A DNA stretch of 64,000 nt from Myxococcus virescens. Its GTDB lineage: Bacteria > Myxococcota > Myxococcia > Myxococcales > Myxococcaceae. Location of the stretch: NCBI RefSeq assembly GCF_900101905.1, contig NZ_FNAJ01000014.1, positions 159,096-223,095 on the forward strand, written 5' to 3'. The position numbers were made by a program, and so were the translations under genes. Below the pieces are notes generated by a model, which worked only from the letters and a program-made list of their open reading frames with translations, was not told the origin of the DNA and ran no database searches. This document shows, one piece after another, positions 1 to 7,991 of the stretch. Position 1 is the first letter of the stretch. Each line of letters opens with the position of its first letter.

Positions 1-1
1 C

Positions 2-916
2 CTGAAGGACCGCTCGGCGGGCAGTCTCATCCGGTACAACTGGATTGAGGGAGGTAACCGGCAGCTCGACCTGGTGGACTCGTCCAGCGGAACGCTGCGC
101 GCGGCGCCGTCGTATGCGCGGACCTTCGTCTACGGCAACGTCTTGCTGGAGCCCGAGGGCGCGGGCAACCGGCAAATCGTCCACTTCGGTGGCGACTCCG
201 GCAACACGGCCAACTACCGGGGCACGCTCTACTTCTTCCACAACACCGTGGTGTCCAGCCGCACGGACCGGACCACGTTGTTGCGGCTGTCGCACCAGAA
301 CCAGACGGCGCACGTGATGAACAACATGGTGCTGGTGGCCGCGGCCCATGGCAACACGCTGTCCCTCACGGACGAGGCGGGCACGCTCCGACATGGCGGC
401 AACTGGTACAAGCCCGGCTACGTGAGCACCTTCGGCACGCTCACGGGCGCCGTGGTGGATGCGGGGGGGAATCTCACCGGAACCGACCCCGGGTTCATCA
501 ACCTCGCCGGACAGGACTTCCGCCTGGCCGCTGCCTCCACCCTGCGAAGTCAGGCGGTGGCGCTCCCCGCCGAGACCCGCAGCGAGCCCGTCACCTGGCA
601 GTACGTGAAACACACCGCGGGTGAGCCGCGCGCCCAGGTGAGCCCGGCCCACATCGGCGCGTATGGGGATGCCTCCGAGCCAGGGACCGAGACACCGGAC
701 GCGGGCACGGGCACCGAGCCCGACGCGGGAACAGGCACGCCCACGGATGCGGGCACGGACACACCCATGGATGCGGGCACGACGCCGCAGCAGCCAGACG
801 ACACCGAGAATTCGGGTGGCTGCACAGCCGCTGGAGCCAGCTTCGCGGGCCCACTGGCGTTCGCGATTCTCGGCATCCTGGGACGCCGGAGGAGAAACCC
901 GGCGCGAGGCCAGTAG
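2..916 (+). CDS. Parallel beta-helix-like surface protein, C-terminal part, with MYXO-CTERM tail
   Basis: The reading frame is open from base 2, so the N-terminus lies outside the window. The visible part has short Asn/Gly/Val-rich turns (for example YNWIEGGNRQLDLVDSS, then repeated short beta-strand patterns such as FFHNTVVSS), as in right-handed parallel beta-helix proteins that often bind or cleave polysaccharide. A DAG-rich spacer follows from about 685 to 800. The tail has GGC followed by about 15 hydrophobic residues and RRRR, the MYXO-CTERM sorting pattern that tethers proteins to the outer envelope of myxobacteria. Catalytic residues cannot be judged from this fragment. The fold is inferred from residue pattern only; the sorting tail is clear. 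Confidence 0.75.
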   Translation: MKDRSAGSLIRYNWIEGGNRQLDLVDSSSGTLRAAPSYARTFVYGNVLLEPEGAGNRQIVHFGGDSGNTANYRGTLYFFHNTVVSSRTDRTTLLRLSHQNQTAHVMNNMVLVAAAHGNTLSLTDEAGTLRHGGNWYKPGYVSTFGTLTGAVVDAGGNLTGTDPGFINLAGQDFRLAAASTLRSQAVALPAETRSEPVTWQYVKHTAGEPRAQVSPAHIGAYGDASEPGTETPDAGTGTEPDAGTGTPTDAGTDTPMDAGTTPQQPDDTENSGGCTAAGASFAGPLAFAILGILGRRRRNPARGQ

Positions 917-923
917 GTCCATC

Positions 924-948
924 GGGAGCCTCGAAGTTCGAGGCTCCC
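924..948. terminator. Bidirectional hairpin between convergent genes
   Basis: Near-perfect inverted repeat: GGGAGCCTCGAA (924-935) pairs with TTCGAGGCTCCC (937-948). It starts 8 bp after the stop of the first gene and ends 9 bp before the stop of the convergent 1050-aa gene, so it probably serves both strands. There is no long T-run. Confidence 0.7.
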
Positions 949-957
949 ACCACGGCC

Positions 958-3900
958 TCAAAAGACGTCGGGACGCGGAAGGACTTGCGCGGAATAGACG
1001 AGCACGTGTCCCCCTTCGTCGAAGAAAGCCGGGTCGTGGCTGGAATTCACCTGGGTGGGGCCACCCACCGTGGCGATGGACTGCCCCATGGAGACCAGCG
1101 GCGCGTTGCATCGCTGAGGGAGCGCGGGAGTGTGCTTGGAGCAGGTCGTCCCCACCCTGTAGGACTCAGGACATGGCGCGGGTGGGCCACCGCAGGTGGA
1201 GCAAGGCAGGCCCACGGGGAATTCCTTGCTGCATTTCAGACACCAGTTGAAGCCAAGCGGAGGAGGCGCGGGGGGATAGGGGTGTGCGATGCAGGGCATG
1301 GTATTGGTACAGCCGACCACCCCACACTGCCACCTTTGCCAGGCGTAGCCGCACAGATGCCGCGCCTCGGTCGGACCGTGAGTCGGGCAGTCCCCGGGCG
1401 CGCTCCGCGTCTTGTTACAGCCGACGCACCACCGCAGTTCCTTGTCCTGGGTGCAAAGGCCCGGCACGGTCGCGTGCATGGCCGGATGGTCATCGCAGGC
1501 GTAGGCGCCATCCGTCACGCGTGCCACCGATGCGCACCGCTGACCATCGACGTTGAACACCAGGCCAGGCCGCGGGCCCCCAATCCAGGTGCACAGCTTT
1601 CCACGACCAATGGACATGCCGAACGACGGGATGAGCTGGACCTGCACCCGAGGGTCACCAGCCACGGCGCCAGGGGGCTGCGGCCCGAAGGGGGGAACGG
1701 GGCTGTTCCCCCCGTGATAGAAAAGGTCCAGGCGGTTCATGGCGTGGTCCAGGCAGACCTCCAGGCCCAGGGTGACGCCATCCACCGTGACCACTGAGCC
1801 GCCTCCGTCGCCCGACAGGTTGATTTCCGACCCGACGCGGTTCGGCCGGTTCAACCAGGTGGCGCCCAGCCCCACCCGGTTGGGGCTCGCCGCCGGTACG
1901 TCCGTGGAGCCTTCCGTGGGAAGCGCCAGCCTGTCCGTGCCGCCATGGATCTCGATACGCCGGCCCAAGCCCGTTGGGTCGAACCAGGCATTGGCATTGT
2001 GGGAGTTGGGTCCCACGAAATCGATGGCGGAGACGTACTCCTTGTAGACGGCGGCCCCTTTCAACCCCTGGCTGAGCAGGGGTGCAGGCCAGCCCTTCTG
2101 GACCATGACGACGTTGAAGACTTCCGTCGACCTGGGCTCGACGAGCTCCGCCGACCCGCTGGCGAAGCCCACCTTCTTGTTCGCCAGCGTGAGGCAGTAC
2201 CGGCCCGCCCCCAGCGGCACACACCCTTTGATGTCGTCCTCTTCAGACCCCGTGCGCAGCTTCCACGGCGCAGCAGGCGCGGCGCCCGATGACGGAATGA
2301 AGATGCGAGAGCACACCCTGGAGTTGACCACGACCTCCGTGCAGGGTCCCGTCTGGTCAACGGTGTCAATCCAAGCCACGGGTTCGGACAAAGCGATAGG
2401 GCCTGGAACAAGGCCGCTCTTGCCGTCCACGGTGAGCTGGTACTCGCCGGGCGTGAGCGTCGTCGCGACGGCCTTGAGTGCGTGGTTCTGCCCAATCCCA
2501 CGCACCTTCCAGGTCGTTTCGGGAGGGCGCGAAAGCGCGACCTTGAGGACGTCATCCACGCCGGACGTATTGGCCTCGAGGAGGACCGCGTGGACCTGCC
2601 CCTCCCCGCCATGCGTGAGAGGCGTCCCGGTGGGCGCCCCCGTCACCGCATCCAACTCCTCGTGCGGGAGATAGCCGATGGCGCTGCCAAACACGAAGAG
2701 CCAGTCTGCGTACTCCGGCTTGTCCGTCTCCTGCCGGAGCTGCCGCGTGACGTCCCAGAGCTTCTCGACCGGATATCCACCGTCCTTTCCTCGGAAGTAG
2801 AACTCCGGGGCCATGAACAACTTGAGGACGTTCTCCTCGGGACGGATGTGGCCATCCGCCGCCGCGAGTCGAATGGCATCCTTCATCACATCGCAGCGCG
2901 TCTGGATGTCGACGTCCGGGTCCGCGTCGCCCAGGTAGTCGATTCCGGGGCCAGGCACGCGAGCCTTCGTCCCCGGCTTGACGTTGAAGGCAATGAACTG
3001 CACCTGCGCATAGTCGAAGGCACGGACCTGGGTGGGCATCACGGCCAGCGCGAGGCCCAGCGGTTCGTCTTCGTCACTGTGCGCCTGGAGCTGCACCCGG
3101 TAGGGCAACTGGTCGCGGCGAATCGCGGCCTTGTCCCACGTCTTCCGCGCATCCTTCAGGAACTCGTAGCGCTTCCGGGTCCGGAGCTGCTGCTCGTCCA
3201 GGGGCGCGAAGAACACCACGTTGTCGTCCTTGTCCCAGACGACGACCTGCCCCCGCTTGAGCTTGCCGTGGTCCCCTTGCAGCTCCCACGAGACACTCAG
3301 CGTGTCCTCGTCGAGCTCGGGGTCCGCGCCCTTGACGGGCTTCCAGCGTGGAGCGAAAGGCGTCAGGAGGATTTTCGCCGCGTTGTCCCGGTCATCCTTG
3401 TAGTACCGCACCAGCACGTCATAGGGCGCGCAGCCGTGGTGGATGAAGGTCCCCGTGCCCTCCCGCTTCAGCACGCCCTGCGTGGCCTCGCTCTCCCCTT
3501 TCCAGTCCGGGAGCTTCTGGGCCACGGCGGGCGGCCGCCTGTCAGCGACCTCGTAGCATTTGCGCCGGCGGAACAAGTGCGTGGAGCCCCCCTCCGTCGC
3601 ATCCGTGTCGCAGGCCACCTGCCCGCCCTGAGGCGAAAGCGAGTGATACCCATGGGCGTGGACCTCGAAGTCCACCTTGTCGGCACTAGAGGCGACACCT
3701 TCCAGCACGTACTCCGCTTCGCAGGTGCCGGAGGGTGGCAGGAACCACCGGGTGAGCTTGCGGATGGACACCGCCGGAGCAGGAAACCGGCGCCGCACCT
3801 GCACGGTGTGCGCCGTGTCCAGGGCGAGCGGCGCGGCGGGCTTCCACGGCACGGGTTTGTGAATGAAGGGCTTCGGTCCCAGCGCGGGGTCGAGCAGCGA

Positions 3901-4110
3901 CGCGAGCGGGTCCGTCTCCGGCCTGGCGCAACCCACGAGTTCGATCAGCGCGCGGTTGATTTCCGCCGGGACGAGGGTGCCCCAATTGTAGAGGGCCACG
4001 TCGTTCAACCGTCCGGTGAGACCGTTCGTGTCGAGCAACTCACCCAGTGTCTGCCGGTGCGTCACATCAATCTTGTTGGAATCCGACCGGCGGGCGAAGA
4101 CAGGAGGCAT
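958..4110 (-). CDS. Large modular protein: nitrilase-like domain plus Cys-rich zinc-ribbon-like C-terminus
   Basis: 1050 residues with no signal peptide. Around residue 434 it reads APEFYFRGKDGGY, and around 786 GLEVCLDH; these resemble the glutamate and cysteine sites of carbon-nitrogen hydrolases, with Lys about 690 (VYKEYVSAIDF) a candidate for the third catalytic residue. The spacing is longer than usual because an Ig-like stretch (about 520-620) appears to be inserted. Residues about 100-400 form beta-rich segments. The last 170 residues hold many CxxC pairs (WCVGC, WCLKC, CSTC), suggesting zinc-binding ribbons. It is the last gene of a three-gene minus-strand cassette, 12 bp after the 320-aa gene. 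The substrate is unknown. The enzyme assignment is an inference from two motifs. Confidence 0.65.
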   Translation of the reverse strand: MPPVFARRSDSNKIDVTHRQTLGELLDTNGLTGRLNDVALYNWGTLVPAEINRALIELVGCARPETDPLASLLDPALGPKPFIHKPVPWKPAAPLALDTAHTVQVRRRFPAPAVSIRKLTRWFLPPSGTCEAEYVLEGVASSADKVDFEVHAHGYHSLSPQGGQVACDTDATEGGSTHLFRRRKCYEVADRRPPAVAQKLPDWKGESEATQGVLKREGTGTFIHHGCAPYDVLVRYYKDDRDNAAKILLTPFAPRWKPVKGADPELDEDTLSVSWELQGDHGKLKRGQVVVWDKDDNVVFFAPLDEQQLRTRKRYEFLKDARKTWDKAAIRRDQLPYRVQLQAHSDEDEPLGLALAVMPTQVRAFDYAQVQFIAFNVKPGTKARVPGPGIDYLGDADPDVDIQTRCDVMKDAIRLAAADGHIRPEENVLKLFMAPEFYFRGKDGGYPVEKLWDVTRQLRQETDKPEYADWLFVFGSAIGYLPHEELDAVTGAPTGTPLTHGGEGQVHAVLLEANTSGVDDVLKVALSRPPETTWKVRGIGQNHALKAVATTLTPGEYQLTVDGKSGLVPGPIALSEPVAWIDTVDQTGPCTEVVVNSRVCSRIFIPSSGAAPAAPWKLRTGSEEDDIKGCVPLGAGRYCLTLANKKVGFASGSAELVEPRSTEVFNVVMVQKGWPAPLLSQGLKGAAVYKEYVSAIDFVGPNSHNANAWFDPTGLGRRIEIHGGTDRLALPTEGSTDVPAASPNRVGLGATWLNRPNRVGSEINLSGDGGGSVVTVDGVTLGLEVCLDHAMNRLDLFYHGGNSPVPPFGPQPPGAVAGDPRVQVQLIPSFGMSIGRGKLCTWIGGPRPGLVFNVDGQRCASVARVTDGAYACDDHPAMHATVPGLCTQDKELRWCVGCNKTRSAPGDCPTHGPTEARHLCGYAWQRWQCGVVGCTNTMPCIAHPYPPAPPPLGFNWCLKCSKEFPVGLPCSTCGGPPAPCPESYRVGTTCSKHTPALPQRCNAPLVSMGQSIATVGGPTQVNSSHDPAFFDEGGHVLVYSAQVLPRPDVF

Positions 4111-4122
4111 GGACGCCCTCCG

Positions 4123-5085
4123 TTACGGGTTCAAGGCCATGAACTCGAAGACTTCGGGGGCGCCGTCGTCCTCGAGCTCGAGTGCGTCGAGCGTCAACGC
4201 GGTCTGAGGTCCATTCACCAGGGGAATGTCCTCACTGACGCCGTGGTCGAGCACCCACTGCCTTGGCGAGGCACTCGGCGGCCATTGGACGGTGACGTGC
4301 GGCCGGTCGATGGGCGCCATCGTCCCATCAGGCCGCTGGAGCTGGACGGCGAGCTTGAGCTGTCCCAGTTGCTGGACCTGGAAGTGGAATTGAGACCGGC
4401 CCGCGGGGATGTCCAGCACAGGTGCGGCGTCCAGCAACTGACCCGTGGCGGAATAGAGCTGGAACTTGCCGCCTCCCGCGAAGCGCAGGGCGAGCGGATA
4501 GGGCCCGGGCACCAGCGGTTCCCCACTCCATCCCACCAGGCCCGAGGTCCCCGTGGCCTGAGCCAGGGGATGGGCATCCCCCAGCGTGAGTTCCACGCCG
4601 CCGACACCCGCGGCATCGTGCTTCCATCGCAGCAGGAACTCGGGGCGCGCCCCCACTTCGACTGGGACCAGGCACACCGGGCAGGTGTTCAAGATGACCG
4701 GCTGCTCCCGGGCCCCTGGATTCAGGAGCAGGTCGTCCACCGCCGAGAGGCCATCCACCGTGACGGTGTAGGCCCCCGCATCCAAGGGCAGGAACCGAGC
4801 CACGCCATCGTCTTGCGTCGCGGCCGTCATGTCATTCACGGCGTAGCGCAGGACGCGGCCCTTGGGCTGCATGGCCTTGTTGCGGTGCGGATCGTACACG
4901 GGAGGGATGAGCCGGATGGCGCGTCCCGACAGCGACACCTGGACCTGCCCCAGCATCTCCTGGGTGTCTGCCCGATAGACGAGCACCAACAGGCCCGTCT
5001 GGTGCTGGACACAGGGAAGAGTCGAAGTCCCCACGACGGTCGACGCGGTCTTCTCCGCGGCCTTCAAGGCGGCGTCGAGATTCAT
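4123..5085 (-). CDS. Hypothetical 320-aa protein with beta-sandwich (carboxypeptidase-regulatory-like) domains
   Basis: Function not recognised. No signal peptide or membrane segment is visible. The sequence alternates short beta-strands with Gly/Pro turns. Two stretches (LPLDAGAYTVTVDGLSAV near residue 100 and LVPGPYPLALRFAGGGKF near 190) look like the strand-turn pattern of carboxypeptidase-regulatory or transthyretin-like domains. A TCPVCLVPVEVG segment near residue 135 holds a CxxC pair. The start overlaps the stop of the upstream 121-aa gene by 4 bp (5082-5085), and the 1050-aa gene follows after 12 bp, so the three genes are very probably one transcript. Such beta-sandwich proteins often act as adaptors or structural modules, but nothing here fixes a role. 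Confidence 0.7.
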   Translation of the reverse strand: MNLDAALKAAEKTASTVVGTSTLPCVQHQTGLLVLVYRADTQEMLGQVQVSLSGRAIRLIPPVYDPHRNKAMQPKGRVLRYAVNDMTAATQDDGVARFLPLDAGAYTVTVDGLSAVDDLLLNPGAREQPVILNTCPVCLVPVEVGARPEFLLRWKHDAAGVGGVELTLGDAHPLAQATGTSGLVGWSGEPLVPGPYPLALRFAGGGKFQLYSATGQLLDAAPVLDIPAGRSQFHFQVQQLGQLKLAVQLQRPDGTMAPIDRPHVTVQWPPSASPRQWVLDHGVSEDIPLVNGPQTALTLDALELEDDGAPEVFEFMALNP

Positions 5086-5447
5086 CCATTCCCCTCGCGC
5101 GCCTGAGCCAGCTCCAAGCGCGCATAGATGAGATTGAGCTTCTCGGAAGCCGGCCGCTGAGCATCCGTGAGCAGGTCTCCCATCCAGCGGGTGGCTGGCG
5201 CCTTCTCGAACCCGGGCCCGAATTCGATGAACAAGAAGACGTACAACGTCACCTCACGGGCGTCCGTGATGCCGTGACGCTCGGCATGGGCGATGCCATC
5301 CTCCACCGTGCCGCGCAGGACCCTCGCATCCTGGAGTCGCGCGTCTCCCGGAAATACCGAGGGCAGGCTATGGAGCGTCTCCGCGATGAAGCGCTCGCGC
5401 CCTTGCGCGTTCATGAAAGCCATCTGCTCCGGACGGATTCTCAGCAT
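5082..5447 (-). CDS. Small conserved cassette protein, 121 aa (paralogue of the gene at 35371)
   Basis: Begins MLRIRPEQM; the ATG at 5447 was chosen because the paralogue at 35371 has the same N-terminal pattern (TLVIRQAQL). A start at ATG 5423, behind a GGAG, is possible but would cut conserved residues. The core reads VEDGIAHAERHGITDAREV then FIEFGPGFEKAP, matching VEEGIARGRNYGLTSERDL and FALGAGFDTNP in the paralogue. The protein is alpha-helical, cytosolic-looking and without signal peptide. I recall similar short proteins beside secretion-effector genes (VgrG/PAAR neighbourhoods), but that is memory, not evidence here. First gene of the cassette with the 320-aa and 1050-aa proteins, overlapping the next gene by 4 bp. 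Confidence 0.7.
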   Translation of the reverse strand: MLRIRPEQMAFMNAQGRERFIAETLHSLPSVFPGDARLQDARVLRGTVEDGIAHAERHGITDAREVTLYVFLFIEFGPGFEKAPATRWMGDLLTDAQRPASEKLNLIYARLELAQAREGNG

Positions 5448-5578
5448 GGCGGGCACGGAGGCTATCAACAGCAACAAAGCAGGAATAGATGTAATCGAAG
5501 CAAAATCAATGCCCTTGGAATGCCACCTCACGCTCGACACATCCTTCCCCTGCGCCGAGCAGCCCGTATGCTCGGGGC

Positions 5579-6517
5579 GTGAGGTGGATGCGTCAGGCAG
5601 GACAAGCGTGGGGCCCGAGGCCTTGGCGGACGGCACTCGCCAGTTCCGCCCGGTGGCCAACGAAGGAGCCTTCACGAGCGAGGCAGCGCCACCGAATCGT
5701 CGTGGCCCTGGCGCGTGTCTCCCGCGCCTTCGAGTTTCCCCGCACGATTCTGCACGTCGCGAAGTCCGCCAGTGGCCCCATCATCGTCAGCGAGGACGAC
5801 GAGGGCCGCCGCTACCTCCAGTTCGGGTGGATTGGCGCATTCCAGAGCGCGATGTGGCCGGGCTTCCCGCTGCGCCTGGAGCTGGACTACACGCGAGCGG
5901 TGGCGGCGACGCTGGCCTTCGTGCCCGAGCCCTCGCGCCTGCTCGTCGTGGGACTGGGAGGCGGCACCATTCCCACCTTCCTCCGCGCGGTGCTCCCGCA
6001 CGCGCACATCGACGCGGTGGAAATCCAGCCCCAGGTGCTGGACATGGCCCGGCGCTACTTCGACTTCCACGAGGACGAGGCCCTGCACGCCCATCTCACG
6101 GACGGACGGCGTTTCATCGAATCACCCGGGGCGCCGTATGACGTCATCATCCTGGATGCCTACGGCACGCGAAGCATCCCGCCGGCGCTGGCGACGCAGG
6201 AGTTCCTGCGGGCCACGCAGGCGAGGCTGACGCCGGACGGGGTGGTGGTGGGCAACGTGCTCCGGAAGTCGGGCCGGCCCGGCTCGCTGATGGACCCGCT
6301 GTGGCGGGCCAGCTTCCCGCAGCTCTACGCCTTCGACGTGCAGGCGTCGGACAACCGCATCCTCGTGGGGCTGCCCCATGCGCGCAGGCTCCTCCGTGCG
6401 CGATTGCTGGCACGCGCCGGGCAGCTCGCGCGCGAATGGGGCGTGCCCTTCAACCTCCGCGCACGGGTGGCCCGCCGCGTGAGCGTCAGCCGCACCCCTG
6501 CGAACAGCCACGGCTGA
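5579..6517 (+). CDS. Spermidine-synthase-like methyltransferase-fold protein
   Basis: Residues about 110-260 form a class I methyltransferase/spermidine synthase fold. LLVVGLGGGTIPTFLR is the nucleotide-binding glycine loop, DAVEIQPQVLDMARRYF the acidic second strand, and YDVIILDAYG the fourth strand with the catalytic-site Asp used by polyamine synthases. Proteins of this kind are often annotated as spermidine synthase-like and may transfer aminopropyl groups or merely bind decarboxylated SAM or SAM. The length (312 aa) is near the family norm. The start used is GTG 5579; the first 40 residues look unlike protein, so GTG 5702 (VALARVSRAF) is a plausible alternative. It stands alone: the upstream cassette is divergent and the next gene convergent. 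Confidence 0.8.
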   Translation: MRWMRQAGQAWGPRPWRTALASSARWPTKEPSRARQRHRIVVALARVSRAFEFPRTILHVAKSASGPIIVSEDDEGRRYLQFGWIGAFQSAMWPGFPLRLELDYTRAVAATLAFVPEPSRLLVVGLGGGTIPTFLRAVLPHAHIDAVEIQPQVLDMARRYFDFHEDEALHAHLTDGRRFIESPGAPYDVIILDAYGTRSIPPALATQEFLRATQARLTPDGVVVGNVLRKSGRPGSLMDPLWRASFPQLYAFDVQASDNRILVGLPHARRLLRARLLARAGQLAREWGVPFNLRARVARRVSVSRTPANSHG

Positions 6518-6551
6518 CGCGCAGGTATCGACTGACGTCGAGTTGAAAGCG

Positions 6552-6578
6552 GCCCCCTGCCCCATACGGACAGGGGGC
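6552..6578. terminator. GC-rich hairpin between convergent genes
   Basis: GCCCCCTG (6552-6559) and CAGGGGGC (6571-6578) are perfectly complementary with an 11-nt loop. The hairpin lies between the spermidine-synthase-like gene and the convergent VOC gene and probably ends both transcripts. Confidence 0.65.
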
Positions 6579-6602
6579 GGCACCACCGTGCCGTCGGGCA
6601 GC

Positions 6603-7079
6603 CTACTGGTCCGCACCGTCGTACGCGCGCTGCAAGCCCTGGATGTCGAGCTTCACCATGCCCAGCATGGCTTCCATCACCCGGCGCGCCTTCTCCGGGT
6701 CCTTGTCATTCAGCATCTTCCCCAACACGGACGGGACGATTTGCCAGGACAGGCCGAAGCGGTCCTTGAGCCAGCCACACTGCTGTGTCTGGCCTCCGCC
6801 CTCCAGGAGCTTCGACCACAGCTCATCCACCTCTTCCTGCGTCTGACAGTCCACGAACAGGGAGATGGCCTCGGTGAACTTGTAGTGAGGCCCGCCGTTC
6901 AGCGCCATGAACTGCTGTCCATGAAGCTGGAACGTGCCAGAGACGACCGGCGCGGTGTCCGAGTCCCCAGCGCGGTTGAGGCTGAGAATCTTCGCGTCCT
7001 TCTTGAAGACGGACACGTAGAACTTCATGGCTTCTTCCGCGTTGCCGTCGAACCACAGGAAAGGCGTGATCTTCTGCAT
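6603..7079 (-). CDS. PhnB-type VOC family protein
   Basis: 158 residues beginning MQKITPFLWFDGNAEEAM, the hallmark of the PhnB/3-demethylubiquinone-like branch of the vicinal-oxygen-chelate superfamily. The conserved pattern continues with FYVSVFKKDAKI, QFMALNGGP, a Phe/Trp cluster WLKDRFGLSWQIVP and the terminal MLGMVKLDIQGL. Despite old names, most members have no proven activity. They are small cytosolic dimers, sometimes linked to stress or drug-response regulators. The gene follows the TetR gene by 34 bp on the same strand, so it is probably the target gene of that regulator and the two are one operon. Confidence 0.88.
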   Translation of the reverse strand: MQKITPFLWFDGNAEEAMKFYVSVFKKDAKILSLNRAGDSDTAPVVSGTFQLHGQQFMALNGGPHYKFTEAISLFVDCQTQEEVDELWSKLLEGGGQTQQCGWLKDRFGLSWQIVPSVLGKMLNDKDPEKARRVMEAMLGMVKLDIQGLQRAYDGADQ

Positions 7080-7113
7080 GGTGCGGTCTCCTCTGTTCAG
7101 GATGCGCCCGGCG

Positions 7114-7770
7114 TCAGGCGCGCTTGGATTGCTTGGACTTTGATTTCACCGGCGACTCGAAGAGCCCATCCAGGTACGTGCGCATCTGGCGCAGGTTCTC
7201 GAGGACCATTTCGGGCCGCTGCCGCGTCTTGCCCACCAGCATCGAGCCCTGCCACGTGCTGTAGAGCATCCAGGCCACGGCGTCGGGGTCGAAGCCCACG
7301 CGCGGCGGATGCAGCCGCTTCGCCTCCGTGAGCAGCCCCGCCACCGCGCCGACCCAGGCCTCCATGTGGCCTTCACCCGCCTGGCGCACAATGGCGTTCG
7401 ACAGCGCCAGCTCCTGGGACAGCATGCCCACCATGCACGTGAGCATCCCGCCGTGCTGGCGAGCCAGGTCGCTCATGACGTCCAGCAGCCGGTGCAGCTT
7501 CTCCAGCGGGTCCACGCCGGGCTCGTCCCAGGCCTCGGCGTACAGCCCCATGCCCATCTCCGCGAAGGCGGCCATCGCGGCGAGGCCCATCGCCTCCTTC
7601 GACTCGAAGTGGTGGAAGAAGCTGCCCTTGGTCAGCCCGGCCTCGGCGCAAATCTGGTCCACCGTCGTCGCCGAAAACCCCTGACGCATCATCAGGTGCG
7701 TCGCGGCCGCGATGAGCTGACGCCGCGTCTCGGGGGCGTCACGCCTTCGTCGGGTGGGCATCTGGCTCAT
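7114..7770 (-). CDS. TetR/AcrR family transcriptional regulator
   Basis: 218 residues. The N-terminal helix-turn-helix (about 10-55) reads TRRQLIAAATHLMMRQGF and ICAEAGLTKGSFFHHFESK, the standard TetR signature with the recognition helix GSFFHHF. The remainder is the helical ligand-binding domain. The start at ATG 7770 was chosen over upstream codons because TetR proteins begin about 10-15 residues before the HTH, and because an imperfect palindrome overlaps this start. It is the first gene of a two-gene operon with the PhnB-like VOC gene, so it probably represses its own operon and responds to a small, probably electrophilic or aromatic, ligand. The ligand is not predictable. Confidence 0.9.
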   Translation of the reverse strand: MSQMPTRRRRDAPETRRQLIAAATHLMMRQGFSATTVDQICAEAGLTKGSFFHHFESKEAMGLAAMAAFAEMGMGLYAEAWDEPGVDPLEKLHRLLDVMSDLARQHGGMLTCMVGMLSQELALSNAIVRQAGEGHMEAWVGAVAGLLTEAKRLHPPRVGFDPDAVAWMLYSTWQGSMLVGKTRQRPEMVLENLRQMRTYLDGLFESPVKSKSKQSKRA

Positions 7771-7790
7771 ACAGACTGGTTGGTATGTAT
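7769..7790. promoter_or_regulatory. Probable TetR operator (ATACA-N12-TGTAT)
   Basis: Imperfect inverted repeat with arms ATACA (7769-7773) and TGTAT (7786-7790), overlapping the start codon of the TetR gene. The same CATACA half-site recurs at the other TetR gene (14870). Auto-repression is inferred from position. Confidence 0.5.
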
Positions 7791-7991
7791 TGAATCCACC
7801 CCACCCCGTCAAGCGACAGGGGGAACGGAAGCTTCCAGCGCCGTGAGCCAGGAGACGCACAGAACGCACAACGGAGACACGGTCGACATTGCCCATCCGC
7901 CCCCGCAGCGGATAAGCCGTTGAAAATGACTCACAGCGTCGGGTTCACGGCTCGCGCCGTCCCGCCGCTCCTTTCGAACCGGAGTTCCTGG

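Noticed and set aside
2482..5106. 874-aa open frame on the plus strand across the first cassette
   Set aside because: It is antisense to genes with clear motifs and coupled starts, and its own sequence is Arg/His/Val-rich with no domain, as expected from a high-GC antisense shadow.
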